Assembly: GCA_029050995.1 (NCBI GenBank)
Contig: JAIDLO010000094.1
Location: forward strand, 1-27,857
Direction: 5' to 3'
DNA from: Eubacterium sp.
GTDB taxonomy: Bacteria; Bacillota; Clostridia; Oscillospirales; Acutalibacteraceae
Length of the DNA stretch: 27,857 bases
Shown: positions 1 through 6,895 of the stretch, piece after piece
Layout: each line of letters opens with the position of its first letter
Position numbering within the stretch: the stretch's first letter is position 1
The notes under the pieces: generated by a model
What the model was told of the DNA's origin: nothing
Seen by the model: only the letters and a program-made list of their open reading frames with translations
Databases searched by the model: none
Position numbers and translations under genes: made by a program

Positions 1-212
1 ACTGTATTCATACTGAAAACAGTAATCTGTTTATTTTTCCTTATCCCCTTTTTCAAGCTTCTGAAAGAGGAATAAATACTTTTTGCGGTTACATATATTT
101 CTGCTTTTTTTAATTTCGAGGAAATTGAAAGCGCAGTAAAATAATTCAGTGCAATACAATAAGGCAGGCGAATTTTCATTTTAAATCTGCCGTATGTCAT
201 TGAAATTTTCAT
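1..212 (-). CDS. Hypothetical protein, partial (continues past the left edge)
   Basis: I do not recognise this gene. An open frame of 70 codons reads leftwards from an ATG at 212 with no stop before the window edge. The ATG overlaps the TGA stop of the XRE regulator gene in an ATGA arrangement, the usual sign of translational coupling, so the frame is probably real. The visible N-terminus starts MKISMTYGRF, has a modestly hydrophobic stretch at about residues 15-30, and then becomes rich in Lys, Arg and Ser (about residues 32-63). The basic character resembles a DNA- or membrane-associated segment, but no family motif is visible. The C-terminus is not in the window, so the length is unknown. 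It could also be a short spurious frame; the overlap is the main evidence for it. Confidence 0.5.
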   Translation of the reverse strand, partial: MKISMTYGRFKMKIRLPYCIALNYFTALSISSKLKKAEIYVTAKSIYSSFRSLKKGIRKNKQITVFSMNT

Positions 213-772
213 AGATCCTCACGCTCTGCAAAAATCTTAATCCTATCTCCGTTTTGCGAAACCATATTTACGATTTCGCCCATAACGCCGCTGTCAACAA
301 GATCAAAAATCATATCAAAATCTATTTTACTTAAATCAAGACCGCCTACTGCGGAATTATTTATTTTTATATTTTCAAGCAATCCTTTAACAGATTCAAG
401 CAAAGTAATAGGCAGCTTAACATTGATATTATCGCCGTTCTGAGATACAACATTTACCTTAAGAAACATCTTGCCGTTGCTTGCGTTTTTTCTTAAAGAA
501 TCCTCTTTAACATCCGCAGCTTGCTCAGATTTTTCATCATCCATACTGCTTGTTTTTACATTCGTTTCATTAAAATCATCAATACTTAAAAGCGCATCAA
601 CTGTTTTACCATACAGCTTTGCAATTTCAGGCAGAAGCATAATATCCGGGCAGGACAAATCATTTTCCCACTTTGAAACAGCCTGCGGCGAAACGCCAAG
701 ACGAACGGCTATTTCCTCCTGCGTAAAGCCTGAATTCTTTCTCATTAAATTTAATTTTTCGCCAAGTGTCAT
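209..772 (-). CDS. XRE-family transcriptional regulator with a C-terminal YvlB/LiaX-like (SHOCT-like) region
   Basis: Residues 1-62 form a Cro/C1-type helix-turn-helix: TLGEKLNLMRKNSGFTQEEI, then the recognition part VSPQAVSKWEN and the typical ending of a DNA-binding XRE domain (YGKTVDALLS). A charged linker follows (about 63-100). The last 85 residues contain two similar motifs, VVSQNGDNINV and MVSQNGDRIKI, separated by a helical segment; this resembles the domain found in YvlB/LiaX-type envelope-stress proteins (tentative). I start the protein at the ATG at 772 because AAAGGA lies 8 nt upstream; in-frame TTG/ATG codons at 793 and 790 have no good ribosome site. The gene overlaps the next one by ATGA. 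Its upstream region (842-910) is full of GGTTG/CAACC inverted repeats, so autoregulation is plausible. Confidence 0.85.
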   Translation of the reverse strand: MTLGEKLNLMRKNSGFTQEEIAVRLGVSPQAVSKWENDLSCPDIMLLPEIAKLYGKTVDALLSIDDFNETNVKTSSMDDEKSEQAADVKEDSLRKNASNGKMFLKVNVVSQNGDNINVKLPITLLESVKGLLENIKINNSAVGGLDLSKIDFDMIFDLVDSGVMGEIVNMVSQNGDRIKIFAEREDL

Positions 773-841
773 TTTGTGATTTCCTTTCATCAAAAAAATA
801 ATTGATGCACCAATTTCAATTACAATCTAACACACAAAATC

Positions 842-910
842 GGTTGATTAAAGCAACTTAAGGTTGAAATTTACGCTTACAACCAATGGTTGATAAAACA
901 ACCATTGGTT
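842..910. repeat. Cluster of GGTTG/CAACC repeats with a perfect 12-bp inverted repeat; candidate operator
   Basis: AACCAATGGTTG (881-892) and CAACCATTGGTT (899-910) are exact inverted copies separated by ATAAAA. Each arm is itself almost palindromic (AACCA-W-TGGTT). Further GGTTG copies lie at 842-846 and 862-866. The array is the intergenic DNA between the GNAT gene and the XRE regulator. A T-run after the hairpin is missing on both strands, so I favour a protein-binding site over a terminator. Confidence 0.6.
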
Positions 911-960
911 TAGTTCAATCTTCAACATATTCCAAAAATATTTTCTTTTCAAAAACACCA

Positions 961-1395
961 TTAAATCCTTTGGATGTAGCCTGTTTTTTCAAATCTGTTA
1001 TATCCATTTTTCTGATAGAATTTATGCGTACTGCGCTTTTTAGAGCCTGTTAAAAGCATCATTTTATAGCAGTTATTTTCAGTTGCAATCTGCTTTGCAT
1101 ACGAAAGGCAGGCAGATGCCAATCCGAGTTTTCGGTATGCCTTGTCCGTAACTACATTTTCAATCAACGCATACGGCTGTTGATTATGCGTTAAATTCGG
1201 CACGATAACACAAACGCAGGAGGAAACAATTTTTCCGTCTTCCTCTGCAACGATGATATGATGATTTTCGTCTGCAAGTATTTTATTGAAAATTGCAATA
1301 TTTTTCTCATTGTTTTCAATAGGTTTATTGCTGTGCAAATGCGTGTATAACTCGCTTAAACCCTTAAAATCATTCTCATTTATTTCTCTAATCAT
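961..1395 (-). CDS. GNAT-family N-acetyltransferase
   Basis: The 144-residue protein has the length and layout of a single GNAT domain: N-terminal MIREINENDF (beta1), a central IIVAEEDGKIVSSCVCVIVP strand pair, and the acetyl-CoA-binding motif A, IENVVTDKAYRKLGLASACL, where RKLGLA matches the R/Q-x-x-G-x-G/A signature. The C-terminus has the expected motif B features (HKFYQKNGY). The acceptor substrate cannot be read from sequence. I prefer the ATG at 1395 over 1398 because AAAGG is better spaced from it. The gene lies about 20 nt downstream of the DUF3592 gene on the same strand and is probably cotranscribed with it. Confidence 0.88.
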   Translation of the reverse strand: MIREINENDFKGLSELYTHLHSNKPIENNEKNIAIFNKILADENHHIIVAEEDGKIVSSCVCVIVPNLTHNQQPYALIENVVTDKAYRKLGLASACLSYAKQIATENNCYKMMLLTGSKKRSTHKFYQKNGYNRFEKTGYIQRI

Positions 1396-1414
1396 CATTA
1401 GCCTTTCTCAATCA

Positions 1415-2122
1415 TCAATGATAAATAACATTATCATTTGTTTTATAGGCTTCATTAAACAAGCCTGCTGTATCAACATAATACTTGTTCATATTATTCG
1501 GTTCATAATACACTTTAACCGTTTCCCCGATACAATCTGCGGTAACATTTTCCCACACATTATCGCTTCTGAATCTATGGATATTTAAGCCGTCATCATA
1601 TTCCACTTCTAATTTGTACGGATGTCTGCCATTAACAGAAACATTCCTGTTTATTTCAAAATGAATAACGGTTGCCATAACTGATAATCCATTTTCAAGA
1701 AGATACTTCTTTTTCATTTTAAATCGTCTTTCAACAAAGAAAAATATAAGACCGACAATGATAAACCATATTCCGATAGCACCGAATATAATCGAAAGAA
1801 TTACAGGAATTTCCTGTTTAATCTGATTCGGATTTTCAGGGCTATAATAAACAGTTATTTTATCTCCGACAGACCAAAATGAATTATAGAAATTAATACT
1901 ATTTTCATATTCCTGCCCGTCAACAGAGTATTCAACAAATGTTAACGCATGATCCCGATTGCCGTGATGTTCTTCAATGCCGACTATGGTTGCTTCAACT
2001 GCAGTATACTTGCTTTTTATATGCGCATTTATTGAAGCTAAAACGATTGCAACACTTGTAAAAACAATACCTAAAATCAAAAACACCAACGCAAGTATTT
2101 TCATTGGTCTAACCTTTTTCAT
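1415..2122 (-). CDS. DUF3592-domain membrane protein
   Basis: A membrane protein of about 235 residues with an N-terminal hydrophobic segment (ILALVFLILGIVFTSVAIVL) and a second one in the middle (VILSIIFGAIGIWFIIVGLIFFF). After each comes a beta-rich soluble domain. The first contains VEATIVGIEEHH...VEYSVDGQEYENS...GDKITVYYSPENPNQ; the second contains VMATVIHFEI...LEVEYDDG...GETVKVYYEPNN. The paired pattern of a variable strand, then a V-x-Y-x-P-x-N motif, is characteristic of DUF3592, whose function is unknown. The start is uncertain: GTG 2131, ATG 2128 and ATG 2122 are all in frame, and the likely promoter is so close that the mRNA leader would be very short. GNAT follows as the second gene. 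Confidence 0.8.
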   Translation of the reverse strand: MKKVRPMKILALVFLILGIVFTSVAIVLASINAHIKSKYTAVEATIVGIEEHHGNRDHALTFVEYSVDGQEYENSINFYNSFWSVGDKITVYYSPENPNQIKQEIPVILSIIFGAIGIWFIIVGLIFFFVERRFKMKKKYLLENGLSVMATVIHFEINRNVSVNGRHPYKLEVEYDDGLNIHRFRSDNVWENVTADCIGETVKVYYEPNNMNKYYVDTAGLFNEAYKTNDNVIYH

Positions 2123-2138
2123 AATCATCACCAAATCA

Positions 2139-2168
2139 ATTATAGCATACAGAAGATATGCTTAGCAA
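2139..2168 (-). promoter_or_regulatory. Sigma-A-type promoter for the DUF3592-GNAT operon
   Basis: On the minus strand TTGCTA (2163-2168) and a perfect TATAAT (2139-2144) are separated by 18 nt. The predicted transcription start, near 2132, falls almost at the start codons. Confidence 0.55.
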
Positions 2169-2169
2169 G

Positions 2170-2194
2170 AAAAAGAGCAGGCATAGAGCCTGCT
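2170..2194 (-). terminator. Intrinsic terminator of the HAD phosphatase gene
   Basis: A 7-bp perfect stem AGCAGGC/GCCTGCT with a 5-nt loop lies directly after the phosphatase stop. On the minus strand it is followed by CTTTTTC. Flanking CTTAGCA/TGCTAAG copies could extend or compete with the stem. The -35 box of the next gene begins right behind it. Confidence 0.8.
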
Positions 2195-2200
2195 AAGAAT

Positions 2201-2851
2201 TTATAAAAGTATGTTTTGCAAATCATCAACTGTTTTAGCAATATAAGTTGCACCTGCGTTATGCAGTTCTTCATAGTCGCCATATCCGTATTCAACGCCT
2301 ATTGAATCAATGCCGACAGCTTTCGCACCAATTATATCGTGCATTCTGTCGCCCACCATAACAGCCTTTGATTGATCTGTAATATTGCATTGCTGCAAGG
2401 CATATTCGATAACCTCAGCTTTTTTGGAGCGTGAGCCGTCCATATTTGAGCCTGCTATAAATTCAAAATATTTTGCAAGGTCAAAATGTTCCATAATCCT
2501 ATCAGTAAATTTCTGCGGCTTAGAGGTTGCAAGAATAATTCTTTTGCCACTCTCTTTAAGCGCTTCCAAAAGCTTTGGTACGCCATCATAAACCTGATTT
2601 TCCAAAAGCCCTTTCGTGCTGAAATATTCACGATAAAAGCAAACCGCTTCCATAGCCTTATCCTCATCAAAGCCGTAAAACTCCTTGAAGGATTCGTGCA
2701 AAGGCGGACCGAGGAATTTTCTGAGTGTTTCTGTATTCTCGACAGTAATATCATATTTTTTCAATGCGTAGACGATTGAATTGATAATACCGGGGCGTGA
2801 ATCCGTTAAAGTACCGTCAAGGTCAAATAAGATTACATCATAGTTTTTCAT
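2201..2851 (-). CDS. HAD-superfamily phosphatase, phosphoglycolate-phosphatase-like (subclass IA)
   Basis: All four HAD motifs are visible: motif I FDLDGTLTDS (nucleophile D10, acid/base D12), motif II ILATSKP (about 106-112), motif III around SRSKKAEVI (K143/K144), and motif IV MVGDRMHDIIGA (D168, D172). The alpha-helical cap begins after motif I and contains LGPPLHESF, typical of the Gph/PGP-like subgroup. At 216 residues it is the normal length. The likely reaction is hydrolysis of a small phosphate monoester such as 2-phosphoglycolate or a nucleotide, but the substrate cannot be fixed from sequence. A strong ribosome site, AAAGGAG, lies 7 nt before the ATG. It has its own terminator downstream and an AT-rich terminator upstream, so it may be a single-gene unit. 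Confidence 0.88.
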   Translation of the reverse strand: MKNYDVILFDLDGTLTDSRPGIINSIVYALKKYDITVENTETLRKFLGPPLHESFKEFYGFDEDKAMEAVCFYREYFSTKGLLENQVYDGVPKLLEALKESGKRIILATSKPQKFTDRIMEHFDLAKYFEFIAGSNMDGSRSKKAEVIEYALQQCNITDQSKAVMVGDRMHDIIGAKAVGIDSIGVEYGYGDYEELHNAGATYIAKTVDDLQNILL

Positions 2852-2887
2852 AGCATACTCCTTTTATTTAATTTTTTATCTGCAATG

Positions 2888-2911
2888 AAAAATCATAAAT
2901 TTCATTTATGA
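2888..2911 (-). terminator. AT-rich intrinsic terminator after the Cof-type phosphatase
   Basis: An 8-bp perfect stem TCATAAAT/ATTTATGA with a 3-nt loop is followed on the minus strand by five T residues (2888-2892). It starts 16 nt beyond the stop codon. The weak AT-rich stem lowers confidence. Confidence 0.55.
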
Positions 2912-2926
2912 CTTCATTTTGCTTCA

Positions 2927-3781
2927 TTAAATCTTCAAGCTCATCAACATTATCTTTTTATCATCCAATGACGGATACACATTTTCAACAAGCCATTTGG
3001 CAACGCCATCATCATTATTACTATCAATAATTCCTGTAGCAACAGCTTTAAGCGCATCAACTGCATTGGAAACTGCATAGCATTCATCAGCGATTTTGAA
3101 CATATCCATATCATTCAATCCGTCGCCAAAAGCCACGATTCTGTCACAGGAAAGTAATTCTTTCAAGGTTAGAATACCATTTGCCTTTGTAGCTTTAAGC
3201 GGCATAATTTCCAACCATTGCGTATCGTCATAAATATCCTTTTGATAAAGGCAATTAAACTGATTCTTATATTTATCATAAAAAGGCAGAAGATGTTTTT
3301 CGTCATAAATGCAAGAAATATAGAAAATATCGCCTTTTAATAAATCCGTTTCATTTTCAACAGGATTATCGCGGCTATCGCCTTTGCGCGATTCAATAAA
3401 AAGTCTTTGTCCTGCATTGCACCTTTTTTCTATATAAGAAAATTTTTCTTTGCCATCTATAATGCTATAAACAATCGGGTTTACAGAGCCACTAAGTAAC
3501 TCTTGGATTACATTTTTAATGTCACTTTGAAAGAAATTTGAAACCAACCTTTTGCCTGTTAAATTATCTATAACGAATGTTCCGTTATAAACAACAAGCG
3601 GTATTTGAGCCGATATACCATTCGCAGCCCGACGAGCTGTTGAATAACTGCGTGCAGTAGCATAAGAAAACAGAACACCTTTCTCCGCAAGAGCATTGAT
3701 TACATTGTTTGTGTACTCTGATGTTGTCTGACTGCTGTTTAAAAGTGTTCCGTCCAAATCTGATACATAAAGCGTTTTCAT
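2927..3781 (-). CDS. Cof-type HAD-IIB family phosphatase
   Basis: The 284-residue protein begins MKTLYVSDLDGTLL, with motif I DLDGT (D8, D10), and ends with motif IV GDGLNDMDMF (about residues 233-242) followed by AVSNAVDALKAVA, the usual Cof-family sequence (commonly GNAxxxxK). Between them are the family's ATARS segment and the IPLVVYNGTFVID segment that opens the large C2 cap. Cof-type enzymes dephosphorylate sugar phosphates, nucleotides or flavin/pyridoxal precursors; the substrate here is unknown. I place the start at 3781 because GGAGG lies 7 nt upstream; the longer open frame to 3847 would run through the tsf terminator hairpin. It sits directly downstream of tsf but behind a strong terminator, so it probably has its own weak promoter or depends on readthrough. 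Confidence 0.87.
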   Translation of the reverse strand: MKTLYVSDLDGTLLNSSQTTSEYTNNVINALAEKGVLFSYATARSYSTARRAANGISAQIPLVVYNGTFVIDNLTGKRLVSNFFQSDIKNVIQELLSGSVNPIVYSIIDGKEKFSYIEKRCNAGQRLFIESRKGDSRDNPVENETDLLKGDIFYISCIYDEKHLLPFYDKYKNQFNCLYQKDIYDDTQWLEIMPLKATKANGILTLKELLSCDRIVAFGDGLNDMDMFKIADECYAVSNAVDALKAVATGIIDSNNDDGVAKWLVENVYPSLDDKKIMLMSLKI

Positions 3782-3816
3782 AATATTTCCTCCAAAATTG
3801 TCATATTTGTAGATAC

Positions 3817-3844
3817 AAAAAACGGCTGTCTTTCGACAGCCGTT
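3817..3844 (-). terminator. Strong intrinsic terminator of the rpsB-tsf operon
   Basis: A perfect 10-bp stem AACGGCTGTC/GACAGCCGTT with a TTTC/GAAA tetraloop lies 5 nt after the tsf stop. On the minus strand it ends in a run of six T residues. Confidence 0.92.
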
Positions 3845-3849
3845 CATTA

Positions 3850-4788
3850 TTAACCGTTAATCTGTTTTGCAATTTCTTCTGCAAAATTTTCCTGACGCTT
3901 TTCGATGCCTTCGCCTCTTGTCATACGGATAAAGCCTGTAGCTTTAATCTCTGTGCCAAGCTTCTTAGCAACATCATCAATATAGCCCTTAACTGAGCCC
4001 TGGAAAAGATCTGAGCGAACAAATTCCTGCTCAACAAGGCAGTTTTCTTTGTAATACTTGCTCATCTTACCTGCAGCAATCTTAGCAAGAACTGCTTCAG
4101 GCTTAGAAGCCATTTTAGGATCTTCCTTCATCTGAGCAGCAAGGATGCCCTGTTCATGCTCGATAACCTCAGCAGGAACTGAAGCTTCATCAAGGTAAGC
4201 AGGATTCATAGCAGCAATCTGCATTGCAACATTCTTACCCATTTCATCAAATGCAGGATCAGCAGCCTTTGCATCATCAGCAACATCAAAGCCGATCATA
4301 ACACCAACGGAGCCGCCGCCGTGAACATAAGTTGAAACAACGCCGTCCATAACCTCGAAACGACGGATTTTCATATTCTCGCCGATAGCAAGGATTAAAT
4401 CGTTAAGTGTTTCTGTTACAGTTCTGCCTGAACCCATATATTCAGATTCTGCAAGCTCTTCAACAGTTGAAACGCCTGTTGCGATAATTGTTTTAGCACA
4501 ATCTGTTACGAAATTTACGAACTTTTCATTTTTAGCAACGAAATCTGTTTCAGAGTTAACTTCGATTACAACGCCCTTCTTAGCATCAACATCTGCATAA
4601 GAGAGAACAACACCCTCTGCAGCGATTCTTGCAGCCTTCTTCTGAGCTGCAGCAAGACCTCTTTCACGAAGGAAGTCGATAGCCTTGTCCATATCACCGT
4701 CTGCTTCTGTAAGAGCCTTTTTACATTCCATCATACCAACGCCAGTTTTTTCACGAAGTGACTTAACGTCCTGAGCTGTAAATGCCAT
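3850..4788 (-). CDS. tsf: Translation elongation factor Ts
   Basis: EF-Ts is the guanine nucleotide exchange factor that recycles EF-Tu-GDP to EF-Tu-GTP in the cytoplasm. The N-terminal UBA-like domain is clear: VKSLREKTGVGMMECKKALT, then DMDKAIDFLRERG (residues 8-44). The EF-Tu-contacting core follows with VVIEVNSETDFVAKNEKF (about 72-89), the family's TDFVA motif. The C-terminal subdomain contains VLAKIAAGKMSKYYKENCLVEQEF. At 312 residues it is slightly longer than the best-known family members. GGAGG lies 7 nt before the ATG. It is the second gene of the classic rpsB-tsf operon, 40 nt after rpsB, and it closes with a strong terminator. Confidence 0.98.
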   Translation of the reverse strand: MAFTAQDVKSLREKTGVGMMECKKALTEADGDMDKAIDFLRERGLAAAQKKAARIAAEGVVLSYADVDAKKGVVIEVNSETDFVAKNEKFVNFVTDCAKTIIATGVSTVEELAESEYMGSGRTVTETLNDLILAIGENMKIRRFEVMDGVVSTYVHGGGSVGVMIGFDVADDAKAADPAFDEMGKNVAMQIAAMNPAYLDEASVPAEVIEHEQGILAAQMKEDPKMASKPEAVLAKIAAGKMSKYYKENCLVEQEFVRSDLFQGSVKGYIDDVAKKLGTEIKATGFIRMTRGEGIEKRQENFAEEIAKQING

Positions 4789-4828
4789 ATTTATTCCTCC
4801 AATATATTAAATTAAGATTTATTTCAAA

Positions 4829-5575
4829 TTATTCAGCAGCTTCTTCAGTTGCTTCTTCTGCAGGAGCTTCTTCAGCTTCTGCTACATCCTGACCGTCACG
4901 GCCTTCGATAACTGCATTTGCAATTGCACCTGCAATAAGCTTTACTGCACGAATTGCATCATCGTTACCGGGAATAACATAATCAATTTCATCAGGATCG
5001 CAGTTTGTATCAACGATAGCAACGATTGGAAGACCAAGCTTGATTGCTTCTGCTACAGCGATTCTTTCCTTGCGTGGATCAACGATGAACATAGCATTTG
5101 GAACTTTCTTCATCTCTGTAATACCGCCAAGGTATTTTTCAAGCTTTTCGATGTCAAGCTCAAGCTTTGCAACTTCCTTTTTAGGAAGAAGATCGAATGT
5201 GCCATCCTCCTGCATCTTCTTGAGCTGAGCAAGACGAGCAACACGGCCGCGGATTGTTTTGAAGTTTGTAAGCATACCGCCGAGCCAACGCGCATTTACA
5301 TAAGGCATATCGCAGCGTTCTGCTTCTTCCTTAACGGATTCCTGAGCCTGCTTCTTTGTACCAACGAAGATGATTGAGCCACCTTCTGCTGCGAGATCGC
5401 GAACGAACATATAAGCTTCATCAAGCTTCTTTACTGTTTTCTGAAGGTCGATGATATAGATGCCGTTACGCTCTGTGAAGATGTAATCTGCCATTTTAGG
5501 GTTCCATCTTCTTGTCTGATGTCCGAAATGAACACCTGCTTCTAAAAGCTGTTTCATAGAAACTACATTTGCCAT
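4829..5575 (-). CDS. rpsB: 30S ribosomal protein S2
   Basis: S2 binds the head-platform junction of the 30S subunit and is needed to load S1. The protein starts MANVVSMKQLLEAGVHFGHQ, followed by TRRWNPKMADYIFTERNGIYIIDLQKT, an unmistakable S2 N-terminus. Later signatures are FVGTKKQAQESV, RWLGGMLTNFKTI and the helical coiled arm around KLELDIEKLEKYLGGI. The 248-residue length is normal; the last 20 residues are a Glu/Ala-rich acidic tail (EEAPAEEATEEAAE). I start at the ATG at 5575, with GGAGG 8 nt upstream. An in-frame ATG at 5617 lies inside a leader stem and is unlikely to be used. Expression should be set by the strong promoter at 5697-5725 and possibly by the folded leader. Confidence 0.98.
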   Translation of the reverse strand: MANVVSMKQLLEAGVHFGHQTRRWNPKMADYIFTERNGIYIIDLQKTVKKLDEAYMFVRDLAAEGGSIIFVGTKKQAQESVKEEAERCDMPYVNARWLGGMLTNFKTIRGRVARLAQLKKMQEDGTFDLLPKKEVAKLELDIEKLEKYLGGITEMKKVPNAMFIVDPRKERIAVAEAIKLGLPIVAIVDTNCDPDEIDYVIPGNDDAIRAVKLIAGAIANAVIEGRDGQDVAEAEEAPAEEATEEAAE

Positions 5576-5690
5576 TTTTATTTCCTCCTTTAAGGTTATT
5601 CCTCCATTTCGTTTCATGGCATAACCCCATTCAAATTCACCTTGGGATTGAAAACGAAATGTGCGTATTCGCGTTCATTTTCACGAATGC
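5576..5690 (-). promoter_or_regulatory. Structured 5' leader of rpsB, candidate S2 autoregulatory element
   Basis: The predicted transcript starts near 5690, leaving a leader of about 115 nt. On the RNA a long stem can form between the arms at 5649-5661 and 5605-5616, pairing CAUUUCGUUU(U)CA with UGAAACGAAAUG and leaving one bulged base. Inside it AAUCCC can pair with GGGGUU. The 3' arm of the stem touches a GGAGG sequence, and a second GGAGG (the real ribosome site) follows 20 nt later. Autoregulation of r-protein operons through such leaders is common; binding by S2 here is inference. Confidence 0.6.
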
Positions 5691-5696
5691 GTTAGC

Positions 5697-5725
5697 ATTA
5701 TAACAAAAAAGGCTTGGAAAATCAA
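5697..5725 (-). promoter_or_regulatory. Sigma-A promoter of rpsB-tsf
   Basis: TTGATT (5720-5725) and TATAAT (5697-5702) are spaced by exactly 17 nt on the minus strand. The -35 box overlaps the loop and stem of the upstream terminator. Confidence 0.85.
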
Positions 5726-5734
5726 GCCTTTTTT
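5705..5734 (-). terminator. Intrinsic terminator of the acyltransferase gene (symmetrical, could act both ways)
   Basis: A perfect 12-bp stem AAAAAAGGCTTG/CAAGCCTTTTTT with a 6-nt loop lies 7 nt after the acyltransferase stop codon. It ends in T6 on either strand. Only minus-strand transcription needs it here. Confidence 0.9.
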
Positions 5735-5741
5735 ATTTCTT

Positions 5742-6788
5742 TTATTTTTTAATTACAGCTTCCGTATTGCTTTTCAATTTGGATACAGGCTTTTTCTTTC
5801 CGAATAAAAAGTAAAAATACTTATTTGCAAGAAGAATTACCGGTATCATAACAATCATAGTAACAGTCAGCATTATAATCTGTGTTATCGGATGATACAG
5901 ATAATCTGCCAAATCAAAATGTCTCATAAAGCACGGAAATACTTTTCTTGTAATATAGTAATGCGCTATTAAAATCACGATTGTATTTTGTCCATAAAAC
6001 AGTAGAATTTTCTTGAAGCAAGACACTTTTGCCATTAAAACGGAGAGCAAAAGGCATAAAAAACAGCCTACAACCGAATTTACAAAATAAAGCGCTTCAT
6101 TTCCATACCGATACAGCTTCATATCAATACTGCCGTTTTTATGAGCAGACAGCACAAACAGGATAAACAATACAGTGCTGAAAATCAATATAAACTTTTT
6201 ATGCTTTTCATAAGTTCTGTCAAAATTCAATATTTGTGTTTTCAGCAAATCGCCTAATATATAAAATGCTAAAGCGGGAATTGCAACAACATAAATACAA
6301 TTTTTTGCAAAATCCGGAAAATAGCCTTTAGCAAAAACAAAGCCTATACACAAAACTGTTGTGACATATTTAACAATCAAGTTTTTATCTATAAAATAAT
6401 AAACGATTCTAATTATAAATAATGCCAGAATAAACCATAAAGGCGCATTGCTTACGAGAAATTTTACGCCGGTAAATGATAAAAACTCGGGATCAACAAA
6501 CTTTAATGCTTTCTGCAGACCAATCAGCTTTACACAATAGAAAAGGATTAAATCCACAATGAAAAACACAAAAAACGGCACATACAGCGTTTTAAACGAT
6601 TTTGCAAAATATTCTTTAAAACGAATATTTGTTTTTGCAAAAACACCGGATAAAACAAAAAACAAAGGCATATGAAAGGAATAAATAACCTCTCTGCTAA
6701 TTTGCCCGTCTATATCCAAATGCCCCAGAACAACAAGAATAATACCTATACCTTTGGCAACATCTATAAATTCTTTTCTCTCATTCAT
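5742..6788 (-). CDS. Membrane acyltransferase, acyltransferase family 3
   Basis: The protein (348 residues from the chosen start) opens with NERKEFIDVAKGIGIILVVLGH, followed by YSFHMPLFFVLSGVF. These are the paired signatures of the acyltransferase-3 family, with the catalytic-type His at the end of the first motif. The rest is about ten hydrophobic helices, for example TLYVPFFVFFIVDLILFYCV and MLTVTMIVMIPVILLANKYF, and a basic C-terminus. Relatives O-acylate peptidoglycan, capsule, teichoic or exopolysaccharide sugars at the membrane; the acceptor here is unknown. No extracellular SGNH domain is attached, unlike OatA. I choose the ATG at 6788 because GGAAG lies 7-8 nt upstream. The open frame to 6812 would translate DNA that matches the rpsB leader. 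Nearby MurT-GatD hints at a cell-wall role, but it has its own promoter. Confidence 0.85.
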   Translation of the reverse strand: MNERKEFIDVAKGIGIILVVLGHLDIDGQISREVIYSFHMPLFFVLSGVFAKTNIRFKEYFAKSFKTLYVPFFVFFIVDLILFYCVKLIGLQKALKFVDPEFLSFTGVKFLVSNAPLWFILALFIIRIVYYFIDKNLIVKYVTTVLCIGFVFAKGYFPDFAKNCIYVVAIPALAFYILGDLLKTQILNFDRTYEKHKKFILIFSTVLFILFVLSAHKNGSIDMKLYRYGNEALYFVNSVVGCFLCLLLSVLMAKVSCFKKILLFYGQNTIVILIAHYYITRKVFPCFMRHFDLADYLYHPITQIIMLTVTMIVMIPVILLANKYFYFLFGKKKPVSKLKSNTEAVIKK

Positions 6789-6844
6789 CTTTAAACTTCC
6801 ACTCATATTCATCTTGGGATATTCATTTTCACGAATATAAAATC

Positions 6845-6873
6845 ATTTTAACACAAGAGAATGTACAAATCAA
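6845..6873 (-). promoter_or_regulatory. Sigma-A promoter of the acyltransferase gene, similar to the rpsB promoter
   Basis: TTGATT (6868-6873) and TAAAAT (6845-6850) are spaced by 17 nt on the minus strand. The downstream transcribed DNA at 6797-6836 closely matches the rpsB leader. Confidence 0.75.
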
Positions 6874-6895
6874 GAATATGCCTTTTGTTCAATTT

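Noticed and set aside
881..910. Perfect 12-bp hairpin as terminator of the GNAT gene
   Set aside because: There is no run of T on either strand after the stem, it lies 50 nt past the stop, and each arm is itself palindromic, which fits a protein-binding site better.
3782..3847. Upstream extension of the Cof-type phosphatase to 3847
   Set aside because: It would run through the tsf terminator; GGAGG and the DLDGT motif place the start at 3781.
5576..5617. Longer rpsB start at 5617
   Set aside because: The ATG lies within the leader stem; the family N-terminus MANVVSMKQ begins at 5575 with a strong ribosome site.
6874..6895. GCCTTT/AAAGGC pairing at the gatD end as a terminator
   Set aside because: The stem is 6 bp with an 18-nt loop, lies partly in the last gatD codons and has no T-run.
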